DNA of 64,000 bases from JAJPHF01 sp035293805. Its GTDB lineage: Bacteria > Chloroflexota > UBA6077 > JAJPHF01. Positions 51,157-59,117 of the stretch are shown here, piece by piece (the first letter of the stretch is position 1; each line of letters begins with the position of its first letter). Both the position numbers and the translations under genes were made by a program. Location: NCBI GenBank assembly GCA_035293805.1, contig DATGMD010000058.1, forward strand, positions 1 to 64,000, in the 5' to 3' direction. The notes beneath the pieces are model-generated. The model saw nothing but the letters and a program-made list of their open reading frames with translations, searched no databases and had not been told where the DNA came from.

Positions 51157-51747
51157 CTACACTGCTCCCACGGGCATTGGCTGCGCCGCCAGGGCGCGGC
51201 GGAACGCTTCGCGTGACTCGACGCTGTAAAGGCGGCGGAAGTCGTTCGGGAAGCGAGTGTCGCCCGGCTCCACGTGAAGGTCTACGAATATGGGGCCTTC
51301 CTCGCAGAGGAGGGCCGGCAGCGCCTGCTCCCAGTCCCCCAGCGCGTCGAAAGCGTAAGCGCGCGGGTAGCCCGCGGCGCGAGCCAGCGCCGGGAAATCC
51401 ACGCGCCCCACGCCGGGGATGGGAACAGCGCCGTTCGTCTCGTAGGTGCCGTTCTGGCAGAGACAATGGACCAGGTTCTTGGGCGCCACGTTGGCGATCG
51501 TCACCAGCGAGCCGAGGTTCATGAGCAGGCTGCCATCGCCGTCGAGCACGATCACGCGCTTGTCCGGACGGCCCAGCGCCAGGCCCAGGGCGTGCGAGGA
51601 GCCCTGTCCCATGGCGCCGGTGAACGTGTAGTTCAGCGGATGGGGCGCGAGGTTGATCCATTCTTGCGCGGCCATGTACACGGCCACCACGATCTCGTCG
51701 GTGCGGCGCCGCGCCAGCGCTCGCAGACACTCGTCGCGCTTCATCAT
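51157..51747 (-). CDS. Thiamine-diphosphate enzyme, C-terminal (beta) subunit
   Basis: 196 residues, a separate Pyr-less half of a TPP-dependent decarboxylase. LNYTFTGAMGQGSSHALGLA and the TPP-Mg motif VIVLDGDGSLLMNLGSLVTI...NLVHCLCQNGTYE (GDG ... N-G) are complete. Split two-subunit forms are known for sulfopyruvate decarboxylase (ComD/ComE) and some phosphonopyruvate decarboxylases. It follows its alpha partner after 19 bases. ATG at 51744 is an alternative start. Substrate inferred as a 2-oxo acid. Confidence 0.85.
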   Translation of the reverse strand: MMKRDECLRALARRRTDEIVVAVYMAAQEWINLAPHPLNYTFTGAMGQGSSHALGLALGRPDKRVIVLDGDGSLLMNLGSLVTIANVAPKNLVHCLCQNGTYETNGAVPIPGVGRVDFPALARAAGYPRAYAFDALGDWEQALPALLCEEGPIFVDLHVEPGDTRFPNDFRRLYSVESREAFRRALAAQPMPVGAV

Positions 51748-51766
51748 GGCTCTTCTCCCGCCCCTA

Positions 51767-52279
51767 CTACTGCGGCTCCCTGCCGATAAGTAGCACCGTC
51801 GGCGCCATCCGCGCGTAGGCGGCTTCGATCGCGGGCACGATCCGCTCCACGTCGGCAGGGTCCTCGACGAGCGCGTGCTCCACCCCCATCGCGTCCAGCA
51901 CCGGCTCCACGATCCGTACCCCGTAGCTCGCGGACTCGGTGGGCCGGACGCCGGGCTCCTTCGACAGCAGCCCGACCATCATGCAGACGGGCGAGGCCAA
52001 CTCGACGGCCGTGCCGCGCACGGCGTTCAGCGAGTCCAGCAGGCCCGTGTACTGGATGAGCAGCAGCGCGCGCTGGCCCGCGGCGAACAGGCCGCTACAG
52101 ATCGACACGCCCTCGTCCTCTTTGCAGACCTGTACGACCCGCAGGTCCGGATCCCCCAGCAGCGTCTTCAGCAGGTGGTGGCTGGTCGTGGCGTCGGGCA
52201 GGGCCACGACGAACTGGATTCCCGCCCGCTTGATCTCGTGGATGATCGCGTCGGCAGTGAGCACCTCGGTAGCTTGCAA
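51767..52279 (-). CDS. Thiamine-diphosphate enzyme, N-terminal (alpha) subunit
   Basis: 170 residues. Carries the Pyr domain: ADAIIHEIKRAGIQFVVALP, VVQVCKEDEGVSICSGLFAA with the catalytic-type Glu that activates thiamine diphosphate, and ALLLIQYTGLLDSLNAVRGT. PVCMMVGLLSKEPGVRPTES is close to the alpha subunit of sulfopyruvate/phosphonopyruvate decarboxylases. It should form a heterotetramer with the downstream subunit. Preceded by a cupin gene, with 33 bases between. Confidence 0.83.
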   Translation of the reverse strand: MQATEVLTADAIIHEIKRAGIQFVVALPDATTSHHLLKTLLGDPDLRVVQVCKEDEGVSICSGLFAAGQRALLLIQYTGLLDSLNAVRGTAVELASPVCMMVGLLSKEPGVRPTESASYGVRIVEPVLDAMGVEHALVEDPADVERIVPAIEAAYARMAPTVLLIGREPQ

Positions 52280-52312
52280 CCGCGCACCCTCCTTCCCAGC
52301 GCCAGCGCCGGC

Positions 52313-52822
52313 TCAGCGATACTCCGGCGCATTCTCCTGCTGCTCCAGGTAGAAGCCGGTCTCGTCCTGGAGCGGCATGTAAATGAAGGCGATCCACTTG
52401 CAGGACTGGCCGGCGTGGCGGTTGAAGTGCTGGTGCTCAACGCCGCCCGGCTTGATCGGCAGGAGGATCAGATCGCCGGCTTCCCAATCGATGCGCTCGC
52501 CGTCCACCTCCGTGTACCCTTGACCCTCCAGCACGAAGATGGCGAGGCCGCCCTGGTGGCGATGCTTGCCTGAGTGGGTGTGGATGTCGTGCTGGAACAC
52601 GAGCCATTGGTGCAGGGCGCTGCCGGTGTCGGAGGAGCGGGCGACGTAGAAGCGCAGCCGGCCCATGCGCGTCTGCTCCCACGGCTGCTCGCCAGCGCGC
52701 ACGACGATGCGGCCGTGGAGCGCGCGCTCGCGGAGTTCGAGCTGCGCTTTCACGAGCCGCTCGTAGCCGTCGGGCGGGAGCGGCTCCCGCTGCCGCGTGC
52801 GAGTTCGCTCGAGGTCTGCCAT
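52313..52822 (-). CDS. Cupin-domain protein
   Basis: 169 residues. The cupin barrel is seen in HTHSGKHRHQGGLAIFVLEG, GYTEVDGERIDWEAGDLILL and PIKPGGVEHQHFNRHA; its metal ligands would be the His residues of THSGKHRHQ and EHQHF. An N-terminal helical part (PDGYERLVKAQLELRERA) precedes it. It could be a dioxygenase or isomerase acting on the imported compound, or a binding protein. Second gene of the 48-54 kb operon. Confidence 0.8.
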   Translation of the reverse strand: MADLERTRTRQREPLPPDGYERLVKAQLELRERALHGRIVVRAGEQPWEQTRMGRLRFYVARSSDTGSALHQWLVFQHDIHTHSGKHRHQGGLAIFVLEGQGYTEVDGERIDWEAGDLILLPIKPGGVEHQHFNRHAGQSCKWIAFIYMPLQDETGFYLEQQENAPEYR

Positions 52823-52879
52823 ACACCTTCCTCAGCGCGTTCGTCGAGCTGGTGGGGAGATTGGAGGCGGCCAGCCGCG

Positions 52880-53974
52880 CTAGCGCGGGGCGCTGGCGAC
52901 CTGGCGCGCGCGCTCGGTGATCGTGCGGTCTTTCCACTGGCTCTCGGGCGGCAGCGCCGGCAGGTCCTCCAGCTCCTGCTGAATCTTGATCACCACCTCC
53001 GTCGGCTCAGGGCGCAGGTCGCTGGAATCGACCAGCGTGGGGTGCTGCACGATGTAGTAATCGTACATCTGCTCGGCGACGGGGCGCGGCGTCTGCGTCT
53101 CGTCCATCCAGATGGTAATGAGCGCCTCGCGGTTGGCGGGATCGTGCGCCCACTCCTTGCCGCGGATGAGCCCAGCGACAAAGTTGACGAGGTCGTCGCG
53201 GTTCTGGGGAGTGTCCAGCCAGTCGCGGCGCACCCACCAGGAAACGAACGAGTACTGGGGCACCACGTCGGAGAAGCTGAGCAGGATGCGGTAGCCGTCG
53301 AGCTTGGCGATAAAGTTCACCGGGTCGGCGATGACGGCGGCCTGGATGCCGCCGGTCTGAAGCGCCGCGTAGCGCTGGGGATTGCCGCCCGCCTGGGTCA
53401 GCTCGTAGTCGTCGTCGCCGAGGCCGCGCCCGCGCAGCATCACGCGCGCCACCGTGCCGGTGCCCGCCTTGAGGCTGGAGACGCCGACTTTCTGGCCGCG
53501 CAAGCCGTCGACGCTCGTAATATCCGGCCGCGACACCAGGTCGTAGGGCGCCTCGAGGTTGTGGTCGGCGACCATCGTGAGAGGAGCGCCCTTCGACAGC
53601 GCGGTGATCGCGGAGTCGGTTGGCGACTGGAGCACGTCGAGCCCGCCGCTACTGAGCGCGCTGATCGCCTCGTTGGTCTGGATCGACACACGCTCGGGCG
53701 CAAGGCCCAGCTCGGCGAAGATGCCCGCGTGCTGGGCGGCCCAGATGGTGTACCAGTAGCCCGAGAGGCCGATAAGGCCCATCTGCAGGGCGCGCGGCTC
53801 GCGGGCCGGCGCCGCGGCGGGCGCGGCGCCGGACGGGGCAGTAGGGGCAGCCGCGGAGGGTGCGCTGCCCGCCGGCGCCCCCGCGGGGGTGGCGGGCGGG
53901 GCCGCGCAGGCCAGCGTCAGGGCGGCGATGGCAACCAGCAGCATCGAGCGGCTCCAGGCGGGGCGACCGGCCAT
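52880..53974 (-). CDS. ABC-type substrate-binding lipoprotein, NMT1-like (operon head)
   Basis: 364 residues. Signal MAGRPAWSRSMLLVAIAALT, then L-A-C23 and an Ala/Pro tether. The domain reads QMGLIGLSGYWYTIWAAQHA, GIFAELGLAPERVSIQTNEA and LSSGGLDVLQSPTDSAITAL with a later DDYELTQAGGNPQRYAALQT segment. First gene of the seven-gene minus-strand operon. Inverted repeats at 54029-54049 and 54108-54123 lie upstream and may bind a regulator. No membrane subunits accompany it. Confidence 0.86.
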   Translation of the reverse strand: MAGRPAWSRSMLLVAIAALTLACAAPPATPAGAPAGSAPSAAAPTAPSGAAPAAAPAREPRALQMGLIGLSGYWYTIWAAQHAGIFAELGLAPERVSIQTNEAISALSSGGLDVLQSPTDSAITALSKGAPLTMVADHNLEAPYDLVSRPDITSVDGLRGQKVGVSSLKAGTGTVARVMLRGRGLGDDDYELTQAGGNPQRYAALQTGGIQAAVIADPVNFIAKLDGYRILLSFSDVVPQYSFVSWWVRRDWLDTPQNRDDLVNFVAGLIRGKEWAHDPANREALITIWMDETQTPRPVAEQMYDYYIVQHPTLVDSSDLRPEPTEVVIKIQQELEDLPALPPESQWKDRTITERARQVASAPR

Positions 53975-54028
53975 GCGCGGCTCCTCCTTGCCCGCTAGGC
54001 TCCCAACAGCGTGGTCTCGCGGTTGAGA

Positions 54029-54049
54029 GAGTCATCCGAAGTGTGACTC
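54029..54049. promoter_or_regulatory. Inverted repeat GAGTCA-n9-TGACTC upstream of the 48-54 kb operon
   Basis: Perfect 6-base arms separated by nine bases, about 55 bases upstream of the first gene, a usual place for an operator. Confidence 0.4.
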
Positions 54050-54107
54050 CTTCAAACCCAGACTCACGGCACGGCGAGGCGCGGGCGAGATTGATGGCGG
54101 ACCGGCC

Positions 54108-54123
54108 CGCATGGTACCATGCG
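54108..54123. promoter_or_regulatory. 16-bp perfect palindrome
   Basis: CGCATGGTACCATGCG is fully symmetric. It lies 134 bases before the operon start codon and could be a regulator site; symmetry is the only evidence. Confidence 0.35.
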
Positions 54124-54607
54124 AACCGCGCCGCGCGCGACGGCAGCTCGGATCCCCCGCTAACTGCCGCTGGCGCGCCTGTGGCGAGCAATCGGGGCTG
54201 CCACCCGACACTCGGGCGCACATTGCCGGGTGTCGCTTTTCGTCGACCCACGCGACGTCGGAGGCGAGCGGGCCGGCGCCGCTGGCGGGGCTCGCATCAC
54301 AATCGCGACACAAGTGCGACTAGGCATGCCCGTCCGGACCAGGGCAACGCGATGCGAATAGGCCACTCGCTTCAAGGACAATTCTGAGACGGGCACGCTT
54401 CCTGCCATGCACCTCATCTAGCGACGCGCACAACGTCGTGCACCGTGTCGCCCCGGCCGAATTCGCGCCGTGCGGAAGGCCATCATCGCAGTAGTCGCAC
54501 GGGTCCATCGCCACCAGCGAGCCCATGGCGCGCCTCGGCCGTGGCTCGCTCGCGCCCTGCCCGGTCTGGACGTCGGAGCCAAGAGTAGTATCGTAGGAGT
54601 CAAAGCG

Positions 54608-55255
54608 ATGCGCGCAGCGGAGCTGCTGGCGGTGCTAGCCCTGGTCGCGGCGGTCGGCATGGGGCCGTACGTGCCCGGGCCACGAGCCCACGCGGCGGTC
54701 CTGAGCCAGGACGAGCCGGAGGACGCCGCGCCCGAGCAAGCCGGGCCGGAGGACGCGGAGGAGGCCGAGCCGGCGGCCGACGTGTTCCCGGCTTGGCTGC
54801 CGCCCGGCGGGCTCTACGGACGCCACAAGTGGGTGCCCGGCTCGAACGGGGTGGACGTGTTCCTGCCGCGGGGCACCGAGGTCCGCGCTCCCGTGGCCGG
54901 GCTCGTGGTCGCGCCGGCCGCGGTGGTGCTGCCGTTTCCGCCGCCGGTCCCGTCGGTCGCGCTGCGCGGCGACAGCGGGCTCTCGTTCTTCATGGGCCAT
55001 GTTCAGCCGCTGGTCTACCCGGGGACGCAGGTCCAGGCGGGCGACCTCCTGGCAGTGATCGACGATCCAGGGCTCGACCAGCTGACGAGCGCCGGCCCGG
55101 GGCCGTCGGGCTGGCAGCACGTCGATCTGAACGTGTCGGACGTCGGCGCGTTCACCTGGTACGGTGGGGACGTGCCGGCCTCGCAGTGGCTGCAAGGCAC
55201 TGGCTACCAGGGGACGCTGGTCGACCGGACCCCGGGGCCGGTCCAGGTGGAGTAA
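54608..55255 (+). CDS. Secreted M23-peptidase-like protein with altered zinc ligands
   Basis: 215 residues from ATG 54608 (MRAAELLAVLALVAAVGMGP). After the signal and an acidic stretch (DEPEDAAPEQAGPEDAEEAE) comes an M23-type beta domain: VPGSNGVDVFLPRGTEVRAP, VAGLVVAPAAVVL, GHVQPLVYPGTQVQAGDLLA and GWQHVDLNVSD. In active M23 enzymes the first motif is H-x-G-x-D and the last H-x-H. Here Ser replaces the first His and Asp the second His of the last motif, so it is probably a non-catalytic cell-wall-binding relative like the EnvC/NlpD type. It precedes a dienelactone hydrolase. Confidence 0.65.
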   Translation: MRAAELLAVLALVAAVGMGPYVPGPRAHAAVLSQDEPEDAAPEQAGPEDAEEAEPAADVFPAWLPPGGLYGRHKWVPGSNGVDVFLPRGTEVRAPVAGLVVAPAAVVLPFPPPVPSVALRGDSGLSFFMGHVQPLVYPGTQVQAGDLLAVIDDPGLDQLTSAGPGPSGWQHVDLNVSDVGAFTWYGGDVPASQWLQGTGYQGTLVDRTPGPVQVE

Positions 55256-55344
55256 GACCTGGCTGCGCTTGGGCTGGAGGCCCCGGGCAGGGTGCCGCGC
55301 CGCGCCGCGTGGCGCGCGGCGCGGCAGAAGGGGCGGTAAGACGC

Positions 55345-56067
55345 ATGCACCAGACTTCGGACCTACACGTGGACAACCTGCACGCCGCGCTCTGTCAGCC
55401 CGCCGGCGGCGCACCAGCGGGGCTGCTCTTGCTGCCGATGGTCTACGGCATCGAGCACAAGGTGCTGGAGTATGCGAGCTGGCTGGCCGACGCCGGCTTC
55501 GCCGCGGTGGTCTGGGATCCGTATTCGGGTCGCGAGGTGCCGACGGGCACGCCCGAGGACCTGGCGCCGTTCTCGCGCTCGCTGCGCGACGCCGCCGTCC
55601 GCGCCGAGCAGGAGCGCTGGCTAGCGTACATGCAGCAGGAGCTGCGGCTCGCGCAGGTGGGCGTGATCGGCTGGTGCATGGGCGGCCGCTACGCGCTGCT
55701 GCTCGCGGCGCACAGCCGTGCCGTCGCCGCCTGCGTGGCGTACTATCCGTCAATCGTCGATCCGCCGGCGCCCAACTACGACGAGGACGCCGTCGCGCGG
55801 AGCGGGGAGATTCACTGCCCGGTGCAGGTGATCTACCCCGGCCAGGACCACGTGACCCATGCCGGCACGTTCGGCGCGCTGCAAGCCGCGCTTCAGGCGC
55901 GCGAGGCGCCGACGGCCACGCAGCTCTACCCGACCGCCGACCACGGCTTTCTCGACCCGGCGCGGCACCCGGGCGCACAGAACGTCGCCGCGCTGGGAGC
56001 GGCCTGGCCGCAGACCGTCGCGTTTCTCCACGCCCACCTGGCGCCAGCCGCGGTCGCGACCGTCTGA
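55345..56067 (+). CDS. Dienelactone hydrolase family protein
   Basis: 240-residue alpha/beta hydrolase, cytoplasmic. Start at ATG 55345 (MHQTSDLHVDNLHAALCQPA). Nucleophile elbow VIGWCMGGRYALLLA with catalytic Cys, acid in YPGQDHVTHAG and His in YPTADHGFLDPA complete the Cys-Asp-His triad of dienelactone hydrolase. In aromatic degradation it opens dienelactones formed from chlorocatechols, and many relatives act on other esters. Here no catechol pathway genes adjoin it, so its substrate is uncertain. Confidence 0.88.
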   Translation: MHQTSDLHVDNLHAALCQPAGGAPAGLLLLPMVYGIEHKVLEYASWLADAGFAAVVWDPYSGREVPTGTPEDLAPFSRSLRDAAVRAEQERWLAYMQQELRLAQVGVIGWCMGGRYALLLAAHSRAVAACVAYYPSIVDPPAPNYDEDAVARSGEIHCPVQVIYPGQDHVTHAGTFGALQAALQAREAPTATQLYPTADHGFLDPARHPGAQNVAALGAAWPQTVAFLHAHLAPAAVATV

Positions 56068-56080
56068 TTCGCCGCGGCGC

Positions 56081-56302
56081 TCAGGACGCGCTTGGCGTCC
56101 AAAGGTGCAGGTTGGGGTACGCCGCGAGGTCGCGGTAGTTCAGCGTCCAGACGGGCACGCTGAGCGAGAGGCCGGTGACCGCCTCGCGGAAGCCAGCAAC
56201 CGCTATCGCGTGGCCCGCGTCGAGGCGGTCCAGCCACGCGATCAATGGCCCGGCGTCGAGCACGCCGCGCCTCGGCGCCTCACCGATCATCGAGGCCGGC
56301 AC
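56081..56302 (-). pseudogene. PIN-domain (VapC-like) toxin remnant with internal deletion
   Basis: 73 codons. The start GVLDAGPLIAWLDRLDAGHA matches the first strand and acidic residue of PIN domains, and the end SLSVPVWTLNYRDLAAYPNL-HLWTP matches the last strands (T-x-N-x-x-D-F). The middle third with the other acidic residues is missing, giving about half the usual 125-140 residues. No antitoxin gene is adjacent. The alternative is a very small unrelated protein. Confidence 0.5.
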
Positions 56303-56404
56303 GGTCCTCGGGCTGCTCGCGAGCCGGTCTGGAAGTCTCTGGCACGAGGCCTGCCCAGACTTTCAGGCGCAGGGGCCGCGTATCGTTGGCGGAGGGCTCA
56401 GGCC

Positions 56405-56872
56405 ATGAAGGTTCGTGAGATCATGACGACACCGGTCATCACCGCGCCCGCCGACATGCCGGTGGGCGATCTGGCCGAGCTGCTGGCCAAGCACCGCATC
56501 ACGGCGGTGCCGATCGTAGACGACGAGGGGGCGGTCGTCGGCCTCGTCAGCGAGTTCGACCTGATGGCGCGGCCCGGACGGTGCGCGGCCGACGTGATGA
56601 CGCGGGGCGTGATTACCGTCGATCAGGAGACAGAAGTCGACGACGTGCGATTTCTGCTGGTCGAGCGGCGCATCCGCCGCGTGCCGGTGATGTCCGGCCA
56701 CACGATGGTGGGCATTATCAGCCGCAGCGACATCGTGCGCCTGATGGCGCTGCACTGGATCTGCGAGGCGTGTGGCGAGTCGGCGCGCGGCGATCGGCCG
56801 CCGCAGCAGTGCCCGCGCTGCGCCGCGCCCGGGGAACAGTTCGTGCAAGAGCCACTACACCCGGGGATGTAG
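56405..56872 (+). CDS. CBS-domain pair with C-terminal rubredoxin-like zinc ribbon
   Basis: 155 residues from ATG 56405 (GGAGGG upstream). Two CBS motifs: VREIMTTPVITAPADMPVGD-LAELL with AVPIVDDEGAVVGLVSEFDL, and VMTRGVITVDQETEVDDVRF with RRVPVMSGHTMVGIISRSDI. The last 40 residues are WICEACGESARGDRPPQQCP-RCAAPGEQF, a CxxC...CxxC ribbon like the rubredoxin part of rubrerythrins. CBS pairs bind adenine nucleotides; the ribbon may sense metal or redox state. The combination suggests an energy- or redox-status sensor. Confidence 0.8.
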   Translation: MKVREIMTTPVITAPADMPVGDLAELLAKHRITAVPIVDDEGAVVGLVSEFDLMARPGRCAADVMTRGVITVDQETEVDDVRFLLVERRIRRVPVMSGHTMVGIISRSDIVRLMALHWICEACGESARGDRPPQQCPRCAAPGEQFVQEPLHPGM

Positions 56873-56879
56873 CGAGGAG

Positions 56880-56962
56880 CTGTCAGTCATCAGCCATCAG
56901 CTATCAGCCATTAGTCCGCCGGCAAGCCCCGGCAAGCTGAGAACTGACGGCTGAGCGCTGAG
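56880..56962. repeat. Family-D repeat before the dehydrogenase operon
   Basis: CTGTCAGTCATCAGCCATCAG and CTATCAGCCATTAG (56880-56914), then CTGAGAACTGACGGCTGAGCGC (56937-56958) as inverse partner. Same CAGCCATCAG motif as at 36612 and 43897. Confidence 0.7.
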
Positions 56963-56983
56963 GGCGAGCAGCTAGGAGACGGG

Positions 56984-58087
56984 ATGGCCGTCGAGAAAAA
57001 GCGCGGCGCCCGTCGCCCGACGACGACGCGGGCGCACGCCGCCAACGGCAGCAACGGCAAGCTTGCCCTGCGCGGCGAGCAGCCGGAGACGCTGCTGAAT
57101 TACTACCGCGAGATGGTGCTGATCCGGCGCTTCGAGCAGCGCGCGGGGGAGATGTACACGCGCGCCAAGATCGGCGGCTACTGTCACCTGAACCTCGGTG
57201 AGGAGGCGACCATCGTCGGCCTGATGGCCGCGCTGGAGCCGCGCGACTACCTGCTCACGAACTACCGCGAGCACGGCTACGCGCTGGCGCGGGGGATCGA
57301 GCCGGGCCGAGTGATGGCCGAGCTGTTCGGCAAGGAGACGGGCACGTCGCGCGGACGCGGCGGCTCGATGCACATCTTCGACGCGAAGGCCCGGCTCCTG
57401 GGCGGCTACGCCATCGTGGGGGGGCAGCTGCCCATCGCCGTGGGCGTGGGCCTGGCCATCGACTACCGCGACGGCCACGAGGTGGTGATGGTGCAGATGG
57501 GCGACGCGACGACCAACATCGGCGCCTTCCACGAGTCGCTGAACCTGGCGCAGCTCTGGCACCTGCCGGTGGTGTTCGCGATCGTCAACAACCAGTACGG
57601 GATGGGCACGCCGCCGGAGCGGGCGTCGGCCGAGCCAGAGCTGTACAAGCGCGCCTGCGCCTACCGGATGGCGAGCGAGCGCGTGGACGGCAACGACGTG
57701 CTGGCCGTGCGGGAGGCCGCGCGGCGAGCGGTGCGGCGGGCGCGGGAGGAGCACGAGCCCACGCTGCTGGAGGCGGTGAGCTTCCGCCTGCGCGGCCATT
57801 CGGTCGTCGATCCGGCCCGCTATCGCTCTCGGGAGGAGGTGGAGCGCGGCCAGGCGCAGGACCCGATCCCCGCCTTCCGCCGCCGCCTGGTGACGGCGGG
57901 CATCGTGAACGACGAGCGGCTGGCGGAGATCGAGGCCGATGTCGAGCGCGTGGTGGACCAGGCGGTCGCCTTCGCGGACGAGAGCGCCGACCCGCGGCCC
58001 GCCGAGCTATTCACCTACGCCTACGCCACGCCCGCGCCCAACGAGCCGCGCCAGTTCCCGGGCCAGCCGCTCGTGAGTGCCGAGTGA
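56984..58087 (+). CDS. pdhA: 2-oxoacid dehydrogenase E1 component, alpha subunit
   Basis: 367 residues. Thiamine-diphosphate-dependent decarboxylase subunit of a pyruvate (or branched-chain 2-oxoacid) dehydrogenase complex. N-terminal basic tail, then LLNYYREMVLIRRFEQRAGE, GGYCHLNLGEEATIVGLMAA and FGKETGTSRGRGGSMHIFDA. The TPP motif is VMVQMGDATTNIGAFHESLN...FAIVNNQYGMGT (GDA in place of the usual GDG). RYRSREEVERGQAQDPI near the end is the conserved phosphorylation-loop region. It is followed after 16 bases by the beta subunit. Pyruvate is the likely substrate. Confidence 0.92.
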   Translation: MAVEKKRGARRPTTTRAHAANGSNGKLALRGEQPETLLNYYREMVLIRRFEQRAGEMYTRAKIGGYCHLNLGEEATIVGLMAALEPRDYLLTNYREHGYALARGIEPGRVMAELFGKETGTSRGRGGSMHIFDAKARLLGGYAIVGGQLPIAVGVGLAIDYRDGHEVVMVQMGDATTNIGAFHESLNLAQLWHLPVVFAIVNNQYGMGTPPERASAEPELYKRACAYRMASERVDGNDVLAVREAARRAVRRAREEHEPTLLEAVSFRLRGHSVVDPARYRSREEVERGQAQDPIPAFRRRLVTAGIVNDERLAEIEADVERVVDQAVAFADESADPRPAELFTYAYATPAPNEPRQFPGQPLVSAE

Positions 58088-58103
58088 GAAGTGAGGACCG
58101 CCC

Positions 58104-59117
58104 GTGGCCGTGATCAGCTATCGCCAGGCGCTGCACGACACGCTGCGCGAGGAGATGCAGCGCGACGAGGACGTGTTCCTCATGGGTGAGGAGATCGGCG
58201 TCTTCGAGGGCTCGTACAAGATCACGGCCGGGCTGCTGCAGGAGTTCGGGCCGAAGCGCGTGCGCGACACCCCGATCGCCGAGGAGGGGTTCGTGGGCGC
58301 GGCGATCGGGGCGGCGATGGTCGGCCTGCGGCCCGTCGTCGAGATCATGACGATCAACTTCAGCCTGCTAGCCCTCGACCAGATCGTCAACCACGCGGCG
58401 AAGATCTACGGCATGTTCGGCGGCCAGGCCAGCGTGCCGCTGGTGATTCGGATGCCGGGCGGCGGCGGGCAGCAGCTCTCCTCGACCCACTCGCAGAGCC
58501 TGGAGGTCATGTATGCTTACGTACCCGGGCTGAAGGTCGTCGCGCCCGCGACGCCGGCCGACGCGAAGGGGCTGCTGAAGAGCGCCATCCGGGACGACGA
58601 TCCGGTCATCTTCGTCGAGAACCTGGCCCTGTACAACACCAAGGGCGAGGTACCGGACGAGGAGTACACGACGCCGATCGGCGTGGCGGCCATCGCCAAG
58701 GAAGGCACTGACATCACGATCGTCACCTACTCGCGGATGACCCTGGTGGCGCTCGGCGTGGCCGGGCGGCTGGAGGAAGAGGGGATCAGCGCGGAGGTGG
58801 TCGATCTGCGAAGCCTGCGGCCGCTCGACCGCGAGACGATCCTGGCCTCGGTGCGCAAGACCAACCGCGCCGTCATCATCGAGGAGGACTGGCTTAGCTA
58901 CGGCGTGGGCGCCGAGGTCGCGGCGACGATACAGGAGGGCGCGTTCGACTACCTCGACGCGCCGGTGCGCCGCGTGGCCCAGGCGGAGGTGCCGCTGCCC
59001 TACGCCAAGCCGCTGGAGCTGGCGGCGCTGCCGAACGCCGACCACCTGCTGGCAGCCATCCACGAGACGCTCGACGCCGTGGGATTCCAGCACCGGGGAG
59101 CCCCTGTCCATGCCTGA
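58104..59117 (+). CDS. pdhB: 2-oxoacid dehydrogenase E1 component, beta subunit
   Basis: 337 residues. ISYRQALHDTLREEMQRDED, VFLMGEEIGVFEGSYKITAG, VRDTPIAEEGFVGAAIGAAM and GLRPVVEIMTINFSLLALDQ are characteristic. A trailing transketolase C-domain begins GTDITIVTYSRMTLVALGVA. It completes the heterotetrameric E1 with pdhA. Its last 8 bases overlap the E2 start, so the two are translationally coupled. Confidence 0.95.
   Translation: MAVISYRQALHDTLREEMQRDEDVFLMGEEIGVFEGSYKITAGLLQEFGPKRVRDTPIAEEGFVGAAIGAAMVGLRPVVEIMTINFSLLALDQIVNHAAKIYGMFGGQASVPLVIRMPGGGGQQLSSTHSQSLEVMYAYVPGLKVVAPATPADAKGLLKSAIRDDDPVIFVENLALYNTKGEVPDEEYTTPIGVAAIAKEGTDITIVTYSRMTLVALGVAGRLEEEGISAEVVDLRSLRPLDRETILASVRKTNRAVIIEEDWLSYGVGAEVAATIQEGAFDYLDAPVRRVAQAEVPLPYAKPLELAALPNADHLLAAIHETLDAVGFQHRGAPVHA

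Larger units (their letters stand above)
53975..54607. other. 633-base divergent intergenic region
   Basis: No convincing gene. Holds the operator candidates (54029-54049, 54108-54123), a hairpin CGACACTCGG...CCGGGTGTCG followed by CTTTTC (54206-54241) that could end rightward transcription, and lower-GC sequence in 54300-54480. Confidence 0.5.

Noticed and set aside
53860..54387. Plus-strand frames upstream of the M23-like gene
   Set aside because: Cover the divergent control region; no ribosome site or family similarity.
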